Shown: positions 35,322-43,938, counted from the first letter of the stretch. The stretch is DNA of 64,000 nucleotides from Streptomyces sp. S.PNR 29 (GCF_030386795.1 NZ_JANUQM010000001.1:890254-954253); one strand, 5' to 3'. Notes: generated from the letters alone by a model not told the origin. A program made the numbers and translations.

Positions 35322-36372
35322 CCCGACGGACCCCACGGCCGCGCCCGCCCCCACGGCTGACGCCCTCGCCGACTACCTGCGGGCGCAGGCCACGGAGTTC
35401 CTCCGCGCACTCCGCTCGCACCGGGAGAGCGGTACCGCGGGGAACGGCGCCGAGGGGGCCGTCGACGCGGCCCGCGCGCTGCGCCGCTCCGCCCGCCGCA
35501 TCAGCGGCAGCCTGCACACCTTCCAGCCCTTGCTGGACGCCGACTGGGCCGAGGGAATGCGGCCCGAACTGGCCTGGGTGTCGGGCACGTTGGCGATGGA
35601 GCACGCGTGCGCGGCCCGGCTGGAGCGGCTGCTGCAGGCGCTGCACAGGTTGTCGGGTGCACCGGTGTTCCCCCGTCAGCCGACGGGCGCGACCGACGGC
35701 CGCTCACCAGGCACGGCCGCGGGCACCCACCCGGCCACCCCGGAACGCGGCAACCTCACCGTCGGCGCCGCCAAAGCGGGCGCCCTGCTCGACCGCCAGC
35801 TCACCCTCGCCCGCACCCGAGCCCACTCCACCGCCCTGCAGGCACTGGGCAGCAGCCGCTTCCACGCCATCGCGGACAAGGTCGCCTTACTGGCCAGCGA
35901 GGTCCCCCTCACCCCTGCCGCGGCCGACGCCGACCTCCGCCCCCTCGCCGCGGCAGCGGAGGAACGGCTCACGGACGCGGTCGCCGCTCTGCCCCTGGTC
36001 ACCGCGGGCAGCCCGTACAACGCGGAGGCGCTGATCCACGGCCTCTCCCCCGACCCCGCCCCGCACCCGCAGGACGCCCCCTGGCACCAGGTCCGCCTGC
36101 TGCTGCGCCTGCACCGCTACGCCCGCGAGGTCGTCCTCGGCGACAGCGCGGCCGTGGACGTCCGTCTCCCGGCCGCCGGCGAGGCCCTCGACCGGCACCG
36201 CGACGCCTCCGAGGCCGCGGCCGCGGCCGCCCAGGCCGCCCGTACACCGCGCATCGCCCCCGCGACGGCCTACGCGCTCGGCGTGCTCCACGCCGACCAG
36301 CGGCACGAGGTGGAGGCGGCCCGGTACGCGTTCCAGCGCTGCTGGCAGAAGGAAGCCGTCACCACGTCGTAG
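35302..36372 (+). CDS. CHAD domain polyphosphate-binding protein
   Basis: A 356-residue helical protein of the CHAD family, rich in conserved-looking His and Arg on helices ('[20 protein letters not shown]', '[19 protein letters not shown]'). CHAD domains bind polyphosphate granules, so its overlap with ppk by 20 bases is a strong functional link: it may tether, regulate or localise the polymer. GTG 35302 follows GGAGG inside the ppk coding region, giving translational coupling. The middle (residues about 115-155) is a low-complexity Pro/Thr/Gly linker. The Nudix gene follows by 32 bases. Confidence 0.92.
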   Translation: MATQHLDPTDPTAAPAPTADALADYLRAQATEFLRALRSHRESGTAGNGAEGAVDAARALRRSARRISGSLHTFQPLLDADWAEGMRPELAWVSGTLAMEHACAARLERLLQALHRLSGAPVFPRQPTGATDGRSPGTAAGTHPATPERGNLTVGAAKAGALLDRQLTLARTRAHSTALQALGSSRFHAIADKVALLASEVPLTPAAADADLRPLAAAAEERLTDAVAALPLVTAGSPYNAEALIHGLSPDPAPHPQDAPWHQVRLLLRLHRYAREVVLGDSAAVDVRLPAAGEALDRHRDASEAAAAAAQAARTPRIAPATAYALGVLHADQRHEVEAARYAFQRCWQKEAVTTS

Positions 36373-36404
36373 ACGCCCCGCATCGAAGAAGGCGGTGAGC
36401 ACGG

Positions 36405-36827
36405 GTGAACTCCCCGAAGGACACCACGGTCCAGGCGGCCGGCTGCGTCCTGTGGCGCCGCTCGCCCGTGACCGGCGAGCCGGAGGTCTGCCTCGTCCAC
36501 CGGCCGAAGTACGACGACTGGTCCTGGCCGAAGGGCAAGGTGAAGCGCGGCGAGGATCCGCGGGCAGGCGCCCTGCGCGAGGTGGCCGAGGAAACCGGCT
36601 GCACCGCCGTGCCGGGCGCCGAACTGCCCACCCAGCACTACATGGCGAGCGGCCGCCCCAAACGGGTCCGTTACTGGGCGGCCGAGGCCGTCTCCTGCGC
36701 GTTCACGCCAACGGCCGAAGTGGACCGCGTCCTGTGGCTTGATCCCGAGGTCGCCCGTGACCGCCTCACCCACGAGAGGGACGCGGCCCTCATCGACGCC
36801 CTACGGGCCACCCTCCACCTGACATAG
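36405..36827 (+). CDS. Nudix hydrolase (MutT-like)
   Basis: A 140-residue Nudix protein. The Nudix box is complete: 'GKVKRGEDPRAGALREVAEE' continuing TG (GX5EX7REUXEEXGU), about residues 44-66. An upstream 'CLVHRPKYDDWSWPKGK' is typical of MutT1-like enzymes that hydrolyse diadenosine polyphosphates or 8-oxo-dGTP. It lacks the C-terminal histidine-phosphatase domain of mycobacterial MutT1. It is likely co-transcribed with ppk and the CHAD gene, so a substrate such as ApnA or another phosphate-rich nucleotide is attractive but unproven. The GTG at 36405 is the best start visible. Confidence 0.93.
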   Translation: MNSPKDTTVQAAGCVLWRRSPVTGEPEVCLVHRPKYDDWSWPKGKVKRGEDPRAGALREVAEETGCTAVPGAELPTQHYMASGRPKRVRYWAAEAVSCAFTPTAEVDRVLWLDPEVARDRLTHERDAALIDALRATLHLT

Positions 36828-36891
36828 TCGTCGGAATCACTCCGTGTCCTCGACGTAAGCGTTCCGTTACCTCACCGCACCGTCCACAGGG

Positions 36892-36913
36892 GTTCACCCC
36901 TCGTTCATTTAGG
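36892..36913 (+). promoter_or_regulatory. PHO box (PhoP-binding direct repeats) upstream of pstS
   Basis: GTTCACCCCTC (36892-36902) and GTTCATTTAGG (36903-36913) are adjacent 11-bp direct repeats matching the Streptomyces PhoP repeat consensus (GTTCACC-type). A weaker preceding repeat (GTCCACAGGG, 36882) may extend the box. It lies about 130 bases before pstS; TAATTT at 36941-36946 is a possible -10. This is the hallmark of phosphate-starvation activation. Confidence 0.85.
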
Positions 36914-37044
36914 CCAATCGGCGCCTTCACCTGATCTGCCTAATTTCGGCCTTACGAGATGCGGGGCGAACCGTGCGTACGCGTCCGCATAACCCAGACT
37001 TCGCACGCCGCCGATCAGGACGGCGGCTCCTGGAAGGAACTCAA

Positions 37045-38172
37045 GTGAAGCTTCAGCGCATGAACCGGCGGGCCCTCGCTCTCGGTGCTCTCGCCGTCTC
37101 CGGCGCCCTGGCCCTCACGGCGTGCGGCTCCGACGACACCGGCGGCGGCAGCGGGAACGCCTCCTCGGGCACCCAGGCGGCCGGCAACATCAAGTGCGAC
37201 GACGCCAAGGGCCAGCTGCTCGCCGACGGCTCCTCCGCGCAGAAGAACGCGATCGACGCCTGGGTCAAGCAGTTCACCGCCGCCTGCTCCGGCGTCCAGA
37301 TCAACTACAAGGGCGGCGGCTCCGGCGCCGGCGTCACCGCCTTCACGCAGGGCCAGGTCGCCTTCGCCGGTTCGGACTCCGCGCTGAAGCCCGAAGAGGT
37401 CACCGCCTCCAAGTCGGTCTGCAAGGGCGGCCAGGGCATCGACCTGCCGATGGTCGGCGGCCCGATCGCCGTCGGTTACAACGTCCCGGGTGTGGACAAC
37501 CTCGTCCTGGACGCCTCCACCCTCGCCAAGATCTTCGACAGCAAGATCACCAAGTGGAACGACCCGGCGATCCAGAAGCTGAACCCGGACGCCAAGCTCC
37601 CCGACCTGAAGATCCAGGCGTTCCACCGCTCCGACGAGTCCGGCACCACGGACAACTTCACCAAGTACCTGATCGCCACGGCGAAGAAGGACTTCCCGTA
37701 CGAGGGCGGCAAGGCCTGGCAGGCCAAGGGCGGCCAGTCCGCGTCCGGCTCCTCCGGCGTCGCCCAGCAGGTGAAGCAAACCTCCGGCGCGATCGGCTAC
37801 TTCGAGCTGTCCTACGCCAAGGACGGCATCAAGACCGTCGACCTCGACACGGGCGCCGCTTCGCCGGTCAAGGCCACCATCGACAACGCCACCAAGGCCA
37901 TCTCCGAGGCCAAGGTCGTCGGCACCGGCAAGGACCTCGCGCTGGAGCTGAACTACGGGACCAAGGCCGAGGGCGCCTACCCGATGGTCCTGGTCACCTA
38001 CGAGATCGTCTGCGACAAGGGCAACAAGGCGGACTCCCTGCCCGCCACCAAGGCCTTCCTGCGCTACATCGCCAGCGAGGACGGCCAGAAGATCCTCACG
38101 GAGAACGACTACGCCCCCATCCCCGACGAGATCATCGCCAAGGTCCGCACCACCATCGAGGGCCTGAGCTGA
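37045..38172 (+). CDS. pstS: PstS, phosphate-binding lipoprotein
   Basis: A 375-residue exported lipoprotein: signal peptide with lipobox 'LTAC' (Cys near residue 27), a Gly/Ser/Asp linker, then the phosphate-binding fold with 'GSSAQKNAIDAWVKQF', 'GGGSGAGVTAFTQGQVAFAGSDSAL' and 'HRSDESGTTDNFTKYL', the loops that contact phosphate. It hands phosphate to the PstCAB transporter. GTG 37045 follows GGAAGGAA; a longer in-frame start at 36973 would place 24 non-signal residues in front. A PHO box lies upstream and a hairpin follows the gene, which would make pstS mRNA more abundant than the rest. Confidence 0.96.
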   Translation: MKLQRMNRRALALGALAVSGALALTACGSDDTGGGSGNASSGTQAAGNIKCDDAKGQLLADGSSAQKNAIDAWVKQFTAACSGVQINYKGGGSGAGVTAFTQGQVAFAGSDSALKPEEVTASKSVCKGGQGIDLPMVGGPIAVGYNVPGVDNLVLDASTLAKIFDSKITKWNDPAIQKLNPDAKLPDLKIQAFHRSDESGTTDNFTKYLIATAKKDFPYEGGKAWQAKGGQSASGSSGVAQQVKQTSGAIGYFELSYAKDGIKTVDLDTGAASPVKATIDNATKAISEAKVVGTGKDLALELNYGTKAEGAYPMVLVTYEIVCDKGNKADSLPATKAFLRYIASEDGQKILTENDYAPIPDEIIAKVRTTIEGLS

Positions 38173-38177
38173 CCCGA

Positions 38178-38212
38178 GTGCGGCCCGATCCCCTCCAGGG
38201 ACCGGGCCGCAC
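38178..38212 (+). terminator. Intercistronic hairpin between pstS and pstC
   Basis: Ten-base perfect arms (38178-38187, 38203-38212) with a 15-base loop begin six bases after the pstS stop; more GC-rich pairing follows up to 38265. It probably works as a partial terminator or a 3' stabiliser, so that the binding protein is made in excess over the transporter. Confidence 0.7.
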
Positions 38213-38297
38213 CGTCCGGTGCACCGCCGCCAGGAGCCGTACCGCGTACGGCTCCAGAGCCGCACAGCGAGTGCGGTTCCGCAGACCGGAGAACCCG

Positions 38298-39302
38298 ATG
38301 GATACGAAACAGATAACCGACGCACCTCCCCCCGCCCCGCAGCCGTCACCGACCGAGCACAAGCGCGCGGCCCGCGGCGCCACCCGGCCCGGAGACCGCA
38401 TCTTCCTCGGGCTCTCCCGCGGGTCCGGCATTCTGCTGCTGGTGATCATGGCCGCGATCGCGGTCTTCCTCACCTACCGAGCCTCCCTCGCCATCAGCAA
38501 GGACGACGGCAACTTCCTGACCACCTTCGAGTGGAGCACCGGGCAGGTCCCGCCGAAGTTCGGCATCGCCGTACTCGCCTTCGGCACGGTGGTCTCCTCG
38601 ATCATCGCCATGGTCATCGCGGTCCCGATCGCCGTCGCGATCGCGCTGTTCCTCACGCACTACGCCCCGCGCAGGCTCAGGGGCCCCATCGCGTACGTCA
38701 TCGACCTGCTCGCCGCCGTGCCGTCCATCGTCTACGGCCTGTGGGGCGCCCTGGTCCTCGTACCGGAGATGAACGGCCTGTTCGGCTGGCTGAACGACTA
38801 CTTCGGCTGGACCGGCATCTTCTCCTGGCAGGGCGGCGCACCCCGCTCCATGCTGACCGTCGGCGTCCTGCTCGCGATCATGATCCTGCCGATCATCACC
38901 AACGTGAGCCGTGAGGTGTTCCGCCAGGTCCCGCAGATGCACGAGGAGGCGGCCCTCGCCCTCGGCGCCACCCGCTGGGAAGTGATCCGCATGGCGGTGC
39001 TGCCCTTCGGCCGCTCCGGCGTGATCTCCGCCTCGATGCTCGGTCTCGGCCGCGCGCTCGGCGAGACGATGGCCGTCGCCACCGTGCTCTCCCCGACCTT
39101 CGACATCCAGGCCAGCCTGCTCGACCCGGGCGGCGGCACCTTCGCCCAGAACATCGCGAGCAAGTTCAGCGAGGCCACCGAGTTCGGCCGTGACGCGCTG
39201 ATCGCCTCCGGCCTGGTCCTGTTCGTCATCACCCTGCTGGTCAACGGCGCGGCCCGCGCGATCATCGCCCGCCGCAAGGAGTACTCGGGGGCCAACGCAT
39301 GA
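38298..39302 (+). CDS. pstC: PstC, phosphate ABC transporter permease
   Basis: A 334-residue permease. After a cytoplasmic 35-residue start there are six helices: 'ILLLVIMAAIAVFLTYR' first, and the ABC permease EAA loop 'HEEAALALGATRWEVIRMAVLP' between later helices. The extracytoplasmic loop 'GWLNDYFGWTGIFSWQGGAPRS' is typical of PstC. It forms the channel with PstA. GGAGA precedes ATG 38298. Its TGA overlaps the ATG of pstA. Confidence 0.96.
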   Translation: MDTKQITDAPPPAPQPSPTEHKRAARGATRPGDRIFLGLSRGSGILLLVIMAAIAVFLTYRASLAISKDDGNFLTTFEWSTGQVPPKFGIAVLAFGTVVSSIIAMVIAVPIAVAIALFLTHYAPRRLRGPIAYVIDLLAAVPSIVYGLWGALVLVPEMNGLFGWLNDYFGWTGIFSWQGGAPRSMLTVGVLLAIMILPIITNVSREVFRQVPQMHEEAALALGATRWEVIRMAVLPFGRSGVISASMLGLGRALGETMAVATVLSPTFDIQASLLDPGGGTFAQNIASKFSEATEFGRDALIASGLVLFVITLLVNGAARAIIARRKEYSGANA

Positions 39303-40360
39303 GCACCGCAACCGTCACCCCGAAGGGCCCCAGCACCCTGCGCGGCGCCCGTCTGCCCAAGTGGTCGCCGTGGGCCATCGCGGCCGGGTCCGTCGCCGTC
39401 GCGATCGGCATCGGCGTCGCCGCCGGCCTGGACAGCCGCGTCCAGTGGGGCCTGATCGCCGGGCTCCTCTACGTCTTCGGTACGTACGTCATCGCCGCGA
39501 GCGTCGAGGGCAAGCGCCAGGCCAAGGACCGTATCGCGACCTCCCTCGTCTGGGTCGCCTTCCTGCTCGCCGTGGTGCCGCTGGCCTCGCTGGTGTGGGA
39601 GACCGTGCAGCGCGGCGTGAAGGTCCTCGACGTCTACTTCCTCACCCACTCCATGGGCGTCGTCGCCGACACCGAGCCGGGCGGCGGCATCTACCACGCC
39701 ATCCTCGGCAGCCTGGAGCAGGTCGGTCTCGCCACGGTGATCGCCGCGCCGATCGGCGTGCTCACCGCGATCTACCTGGTGGAGTACGGGCGCGGCAACC
39801 TCGCCCGGTCCGTCACCTTCTTCGTCGACGTCATGACCGGTATCCCGTCGATCGTCGCGGGTCTGTTCATCCTCAGCCTCATGCTGATGTTCGACCTGCA
39901 GCCCTTCGGCTTCGCCGGCTCCCTCGCCCTGGCGATCCTGATGATGCCGGTGGTCGTGCGCTCCACGGAGGAGATGCTCAAGCTCGTCCCGAACGAGCTG
40001 CGCGAAGCCTCCCTGGCGCTGGGTGTCCCCAAGTGGCGCACCATCCTGAAGGTGGTCCTGCCGACCTCGATCGGCGGCATCACGACGGGCATCATGCTGG
40101 CCATCGCCCGTATCGCCGGCGAGACCGCCCCCGTGCTGCTGCTCGTCTTCGGCAACCCGTTCATCAACGCCAACCCGTTCGAGGGCGCGCAGTCCTCGCT
40201 GCCGCTGTACATCTACCAGCAGTACGCGAACAGCGCGGGTTCCGGTGCGGCGTACGACCGTGCCTGGGCGGCCTCGCTCACCCTGATCGCCTTCGTGATG
40301 ATCCTCAACCTGGTGGCCCGCGGCATCGCCCGCTGGAAGGCCCCGAAGACCGGTCGCTGA
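39299..40360 (+). CDS. pstA: PstA, phosphate ABC transporter permease
   Basis: A 353-residue permease, longer than enteric PstA because of two extra N-terminal helices ('WAIAAGSVAVAIGIGVAAGL', 'WGLIAGLLYVFGTYVIAASV'). The six-helix core has the EAA loop 'ELREASLALGVPKWRTILKVVLP' and 'YLVEYGRGNLARSV'. It pairs with PstC. Start ATG 39299 overlaps the pstC stop. pstB follows by 44 bases. Confidence 0.96.
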   Translation: MSTATVTPKGPSTLRGARLPKWSPWAIAAGSVAVAIGIGVAAGLDSRVQWGLIAGLLYVFGTYVIAASVEGKRQAKDRIATSLVWVAFLLAVVPLASLVWETVQRGVKVLDVYFLTHSMGVVADTEPGGGIYHAILGSLEQVGLATVIAAPIGVLTAIYLVEYGRGNLARSVTFFVDVMTGIPSIVAGLFILSLMLMFDLQPFGFAGSLALAILMMPVVVRSTEEMLKLVPNELREASLALGVPKWRTILKVVLPTSIGGITTGIMLAIARIAGETAPVLLLVFGNPFINANPFEGAQSSLPLYIYQQYANSAGSGAAYDRAWAASLTLIAFVMILNLVARGIARWKAPKTGR

Positions 40361-40404
40361 CGCGGCCACAGCGACTGATCTGACTGTCTGGAAGTGAAGT
40401 AGAC

Positions 40405-41181
40405 ATGGCCAAGCGAATCGACGTAAGCGGGCTCACCGCCTACTACGGCTCCCACAAGGCGATCGAGGACATCTCGATGACCGTCGAGCCCCGCTCGGTG
40501 ACGGCGTTCATCGGCCCCTCCGGCTGCGGCAAGTCGACGTTCCTGCGCACGCTGAACCGCATGCACGAGGTGACGGCCGGCGGGCGTGTCGAGGGCAAGG
40601 TGATGCTGGACGACGAGGACCTGTACGGCGCGGGGGTCGACCCGGTGTCGGTCCGCCGTGAGATCGGCATGGTCTTCCAGCGCCCGAACCCGTTCCCCAC
40701 GATGTCGATCTTCGACAACGTGGCGGCGGGGCTGCGGCTGAACGGCAGCTACAAGAAGTCGGAGCTGAGCGACATCGTGGAGAAGTCGCTCAGGGGCGCG
40801 AACCTCTGGAACGAGGTCAAGGACCGCCTGCAGAAGCCCGGCTCGGGCCTCTCCGGTGGTCAGCAGCAGCGGCTGTGCATCGCGCGCGCCATCGCCGTCG
40901 AGCCGAAGGTCCTCCTGATGGACGAGCCCTGCTCGGCGTTGGACCCCATCTCCACGCTGGCGATCGAGGACCTGATCGGTGAGCTGAAGGAACGCTTCAC
41001 GATCGTCATAGTGACGCACAACATGCAGCAGGCGGCGCGTGTCTCCGACCGCACGGCGTTCTTCAACCTCGCCGCGGTCGGCCAGCCCGGCAAGCTGATC
41101 GAGATCGACGACACGGAGCGCATCTTCTCCAACCCGTCGGTCCAGGCGACCGAGGACTACATCTCGGGCCGCTTCGGCTGA
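40405..41181 (+). CDS. pstB: PstB, phosphate ABC transporter ATPase
   Basis: A 258-residue ATPase with Walker A '[19 protein letters not shown]' at about residue 34, Q-loop '[18 protein letters not shown]', signature '[16 protein letters not shown]', Walker B '[13 protein letters not shown]' and switch His in 'IVTHNMQQA'. These, especially 'RPNPFP-SIFDNV', are PstB-specific. It completes the high-affinity Pst system. Unlike enteric operons no phoU follows; a DUF47 (PhoU-like) gene lies 2 kb on, beside pit. Two hairpins terminate the operon. Confidence 0.97.
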   Translation: MAKRIDVSGLTAYYGSHKAIEDISMTVEPRSVTAFIGPSGCGKSTFLRTLNRMHEVTAGGRVEGKVMLDDEDLYGAGVDPVSVRREIGMVFQRPNPFPTMSIFDNVAAGLRLNGSYKKSELSDIVEKSLRGANLWNEVKDRLQKPGSGLSGGQQQRLCIARAIAVEPKVLLMDEPCSALDPISTLAIEDLIGELKERFTIVIVTHNMQQAARVSDRTAFFNLAAVGQPGKLIEIDDTERIFSNPSVQATEDYISGRFG

Positions 41182-41200
41182 GCCGAGCCCCCGCCAAACG

Positions 41201-41276
41201 CCTCGCGGTGCTGCATGGCGGTGCCACCGCGAGGACGCAGAAGGGCCCGCCCCCCCGACTCCTGGGGGGCGGGCCC
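41201..41276 (+). terminator. Tandem hairpin terminators after pstB
   Basis: The first hairpin has ten-base arms (41201-41210, 41225-41234), the second 13-base arms (41243-41255, 41264-41276) with an eight-base loop. Both lie within 100 bases of the pstB stop. Confidence 0.85.
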
Positions 41277-41379
41277 GTGCCGTTGTCTCCGACGGTTGGG
41301 CGGGTGGGGGTGGGGGGTGCTTGCGGCTGCTGTGCCGGTGGGGGCTGGACGGCTGAGGGGGCGGGCATCCGTGGAGGCG

Positions 41380-41690
41380 CACACGCCGTGCCTGTGTCGG
41401 TCCCCGCTGCGGGGGGCCGCGTGCGGCATGCCTACGGCGGTGCTGCGGGCGGGGGGGGCCGCGTGTGCCATGCCTGCGGTGGTCCCCGTGGATGAGGTGG
41501 GAGCGCGTGTCCCGTGCCTGGGGCGGTCGCTGCGGGCGAGGTGGGCTGCTTGGGGCTTCCTGCGGTGGTCCCCGTGGACCAGGTGGCGGCGCGTGTCCCA
41601 TGCCTGCGGCGCCCCCGTCGACGAGGTGGGGGCACGTGCGCCAGGCCTGCGGCGACCCCCAAGCGAGATGGGCCCGCGTGCGCCGTAGCG
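41380..41690. repeat. Degenerate tandem repeat, ~40-45 bp unit, about seven or eight copies
   Basis: The unit reads roughly CGCGTGTCCCATGCCTGCGG, then a TGGTCCCCGTGGACGAGGTGG-like half with a few more G. Recognisable copies begin near 41377, 41418, 41458, 41503, 41549, 41590 and 41633. Frames through it on the minus strand give a repeated His/Gly/Pro/Arg pattern with broken periodicity, typical of non-coding repeats. It fills the gap between pstB and the dispersed repeats; no gene is supported from 41277 to 42100. Confidence 0.7.
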
Positions 41691-41750
41691 GTGGCGGCTC
41701 GTGGGGGTGCGCGTAGCGCCTTGGGTCCGGTGGGTGGGGCGGGGCCGCGC

Positions 41751-41839
41751 CGGGGGGTGTCCGTCCTCGGTCCGGCGGTTGCCGCGAACCGGTGACGTAA
41801 CGGCGACGGACGCCGGCCGCTGCGGGCGGACACCCCCCG
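41751..41839. repeat. 13-bp inverted repeat bracketing an intergenic segment
   Basis: CGGGGGGTGTCCG (41751-41763) and its exact complement CGGACACCCCCCG (41827-41839) bracket 63 bases that contain GGTGACGTAACGG. The segment resembles intergenic elements common in Streptomyces, from memory. No coding frame is supported. Confidence 0.5.
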
Positions 41840-41885
41840 ACACGTCCCCTTCACGCCGTGGGCGGGTGCGGGTCCGTGGCGGTAC

Positions 41886-41953
41886 GCGCTGACGCCGGCC
41901 AGGTGCGAGCGGGGGCCTGGGGCGCAGCCCCCGGGGACGGGAAGGGTAGGGGG
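41886..41953. repeat. Dispersed intergenic repeat (copy B)
   Basis: About 68 bases, starting GCGCTGACGCCGGCCAGGTG and containing GCGCAGCCCCCGGGGACGGG and GAAGGGTAGGGG. It is repeated almost exactly 120 bases on (42006-42073), and its core matches the inverted copy at 4870-4937. Confidence 0.85.
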
Positions 41954-42005
41954 CGGGGAGGCCGAACGCCCCGGACCCAGTGGCTACCGTGACCGGCATG
42001 TAATG

Positions 42006-42073
42006 GCGCTCACGTCGGCCAGGTGCGAGCGGGGGTCTGGGGGCGCAGCCCCCGGGGACGGGAAGGGTAGGGG
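42006..42073. repeat. Dispersed intergenic repeat (copy C)
   Basis: A direct repeat of copy B with three or four differences (for example GGGGGTCTGGGGG in place of GGGGGCCTGGGG). It ends 28 bases before the stop of the pit gene and may act as its transcription terminator through the GGGGGCGCAGCCCCC hairpin. Confidence 0.85.
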
Positions 42074-42100
42074 CGGCGGGGGCGAAACAGCCCTCGGTGC

Positions 42101-43099
42101 CTACAGGAACGCCAGGTTCACGACCCCGAACGCACACGCGGCCACGAACGCCGCCATCGGCATCGTGATGAACCAGCCGAGGATGATGTTCTTCGCAACT
42201 CCCCAGCGCACGGCGTTCACCCGCTTCGTCGCCCCGACTCCCATGATCGCCGAGGTGATGACATGCGTCGTCGAGATCGGCGCCTTGAACAGGAACGCCG
42301 TCGTGAACATGATCGAAGCCCCGGTCGTCTCGGCCGCGAACCCCTGCGGCGGGTCCAGCTCGATGATCTTCCGCCCCAGCGTCCGCATGATCCGCCACCC
42401 ACCGGCGTACGTCCCCAGCGACAGCATCACCGCACAGGCGATCTTCACCCACACCGGAATCGGATCGCCGTAGTCCTCGACGTCGGCGATGACCAGAGCC
42501 ATCACCACGATGCCCATCGTCTTCTGCGCGTCCTGCAGACCGTGCCCGAGGGCCATCCCGGCCGCCGACACGGTCTGCGCTATGCGGAAGCCCCGCTTGG
42601 CCTTGTGCGGATTGGCCCGCCGGAAGATCCACAGGATCACGGTCATCACCAGGTAGCCGGCCACCAGGCCCACCACCGGCGAGACGAACATCGGAATGAC
42701 GATCTTGTCCAGCACCCCGTGCCAGTACACCGTCGTCCCCCCGGCCAGCGCCGCCCCCACCATGCCGCCGAACAGCGCGTGCGAGGAGGAGGACGGAAGG
42801 CCGAAGTACCAGGTGATGAGGTTCCAGGTGATCGCACCCACGAGCGCCGCGAAGAGGATCCCCATCCCCTTCGAGCCCTCGGGTGTCTGGATCAGCCCCT
42901 CACTGACGGTCTTGGCGACCCCGGAACCCAGGAACGCGCCGGCGAGATTCATCACCGCGGCCATCGCCAGCGCCGCGCGCGGCGTCAGCGCCCGCGTCGA
43001 CACGGACGTCGCGATCGCGTTCGCCGAATCGTGGAAGCCGTTGGTGTACGTGAAGAAGAGCGCGACCAGAATGGTCACGACCAGAGCGAAGGTGTCCAT
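42101..43099 (-). CDS. pit: Low-affinity inorganic phosphate transporter (Pit family)
   Basis: A 332-residue membrane transporter. Two repeated PHO4 signatures are visible: 'YTNGFHDSANAIATSVSTRA' near the N-terminus and 'FKAPISTTHVITSAIMGVG' in the second half; further helices include 'WYFGLPSSSSHALFGGMVGA'. Pit carriers import metal-phosphate with protons when phosphate is plentiful. It follows the DUF47 gene by nine bases and forms the usual DUF47-pit operon. In S. coelicolor I recall this locus as pitH1; assignment of the numbered symbol would need comparison. Confidence 0.95.
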   Translation of the reverse strand: MDTFALVVTILVALFFTYTNGFHDSANAIATSVSTRALTPRAALAMAAVMNLAGAFLGSGVAKTVSEGLIQTPEGSKGMGILFAALVGAITWNLITWYFGLPSSSSHALFGGMVGAALAGGTTVYWHGVLDKIVIPMFVSPVVGLVAGYLVMTVILWIFRRANPHKAKRGFRIAQTVSAAGMALGHGLQDAQKTMGIVVMALVIADVEDYGDPIPVWVKIACAVMLSLGTYAGGWRIMRTLGRKIIELDPPQGFAAETTGASIMFTTAFLFKAPISTTHVITSAIMGVGATKRVNAVRWGVAKNIILGWFITMPMAAFVAACAFGVVNLAFL

Positions 43100-43108
43100 G
43101 GACGGGCC

Positions 43109-43729
43109 TCAGGACTCCTTGACGGCGATGGTCTCCACCGTGTTCGCCACGTGTTCGAACGCGTCCGCCGCCTCCTCCAGCACATCCACGATCTGCTTGA
43201 GCTTGAGGACCTCTATGGCGTCGTACTTGCCGTTGAAGAGGTGCGCGAGCAGCTTGCGGTGTATCTGGTCGGCCTGGTTCTCCAGCCGGTTGACCTCGAT
43301 CCAGTACTCGGTGAGGTTGTCCATCGTGCGGAGGTTCGGCATCGCCTCGGCCGTCAGCTCCGCCGCCCGCGCCAGCACCTCGATCTGCTGCTCGACGCCC
43401 TTGGGCAGTTCCTCGACGTTGTAGAGGACGACCAGGTCGACGGCCTCCTCCATGAAGTCCATGATGTCGTCGAGGGACGACGCGAGGGCGTAGATGTCCT
43501 CGCGGTCGAACGGCGTGATGAACGAGGAGTTCAACTGGTGGAAGATCGCGTGCGTGGCGTCGTCACCTGCGTGTTCCGCGGCCCGCATACGCTCTGCGAT
43601 CTCGGCCCGGGCGGAAGAGTCCGCCCCGAGCAGTTCCATGAGGAGCTTCGAGCCCGTGACGATGTTGTCCGCGGATGCGGCGAACATGTCGTAGAAGCTC
43701 GTCTCCCTGGGGGTCAGACGAAAGCGCAC
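43109..43729 (-). CDS. DUF47 (PhoU-like) Pit accessory protein
   Basis: A 206-residue all-helical protein that starts MRFRLTPRETSFYDMFAASA (GTG start) and carries PhoU-like acidic helices ('AEHAGDDATHAIFHQLNSSF', 'DREDIYALASSLDDIMDFMEEAV'). DUF47 proteins are encoded beside pit genes and modulate that transporter, likely through metal-bound phosphate sensing. GTG 43729 with GAGGA upstream is preferred to an in-frame start at 43777, which would add 16 unusual residues. A TAGCAT box about 40 bases upstream may be the -10. It is divergent from csoR. Confidence 0.93.
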   Translation of the reverse strand: MRFRLTPRETSFYDMFAASADNIVTGSKLLMELLGADSSARAEIAERMRAAEHAGDDATHAIFHQLNSSFITPFDREDIYALASSLDDIMDFMEEAVDLVVLYNVEELPKGVEQQIEVLARAAELTAEAMPNLRTMDNLTEYWIEVNRLENQADQIHRKLLAHLFNGKYDAIEVLKLKQIVDVLEEAADAFEHVANTVETIAVKES

Positions 43730-43913
43730 GTGGGGTCCTCGGGGTCCTTCGGTTTCGGTCAGGCTGATGCTAGGCACATCATCCGGCCACGGCTAACGGG
43801 CCGTCCCCAGTGTCACCCATCAGTCAAGATGATGAGCACGGGGGCAGCCCGACGTACAGGTTCGGCCAGTGCGCAAGACATCGGCCAAGACCCGTATACC
43901 CAACAAAGTTCGG

Positions 43914-43938
43914 TACGATATACCCACTAGGGGTATAT
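43914..43938. promoter_or_regulatory. CsoR operator overlapping promoter
   Basis: ATATACCC (43918-43925) and GGGTATAT (43931-43938) with a five-base centre match the TACCC-N5-GGGTA CsoR box. TACGAT (43914-43919) overlaps its left edge as a plausible -10, so apo-CsoR would block initiation of its own gene. Confidence 0.85.

Noticed and set aside
32895..36034. Very long open frames on both strands across ppk and the CHAD gene (over 800 and 1000 codons)
   Set aside because: They are shadows caused by GC-rich third positions; the products are Arg/Pro- or Val/Asp/Gly-rich with no domains, while the ppk and CHAD frames carry clear family motifs.
41380..41690. CRISPR array
   Set aside because: Units are degenerate and adjoin without unique spacers, and no cas gene is present.
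40213..42632. Long minus-strand frames through the pstB-pit intergenic repeats
   Set aside because: The products are repetitive His/Pro/Arg/Thr sequence that follows the DNA repeat, with no start signal and overlap into pstB and pit.
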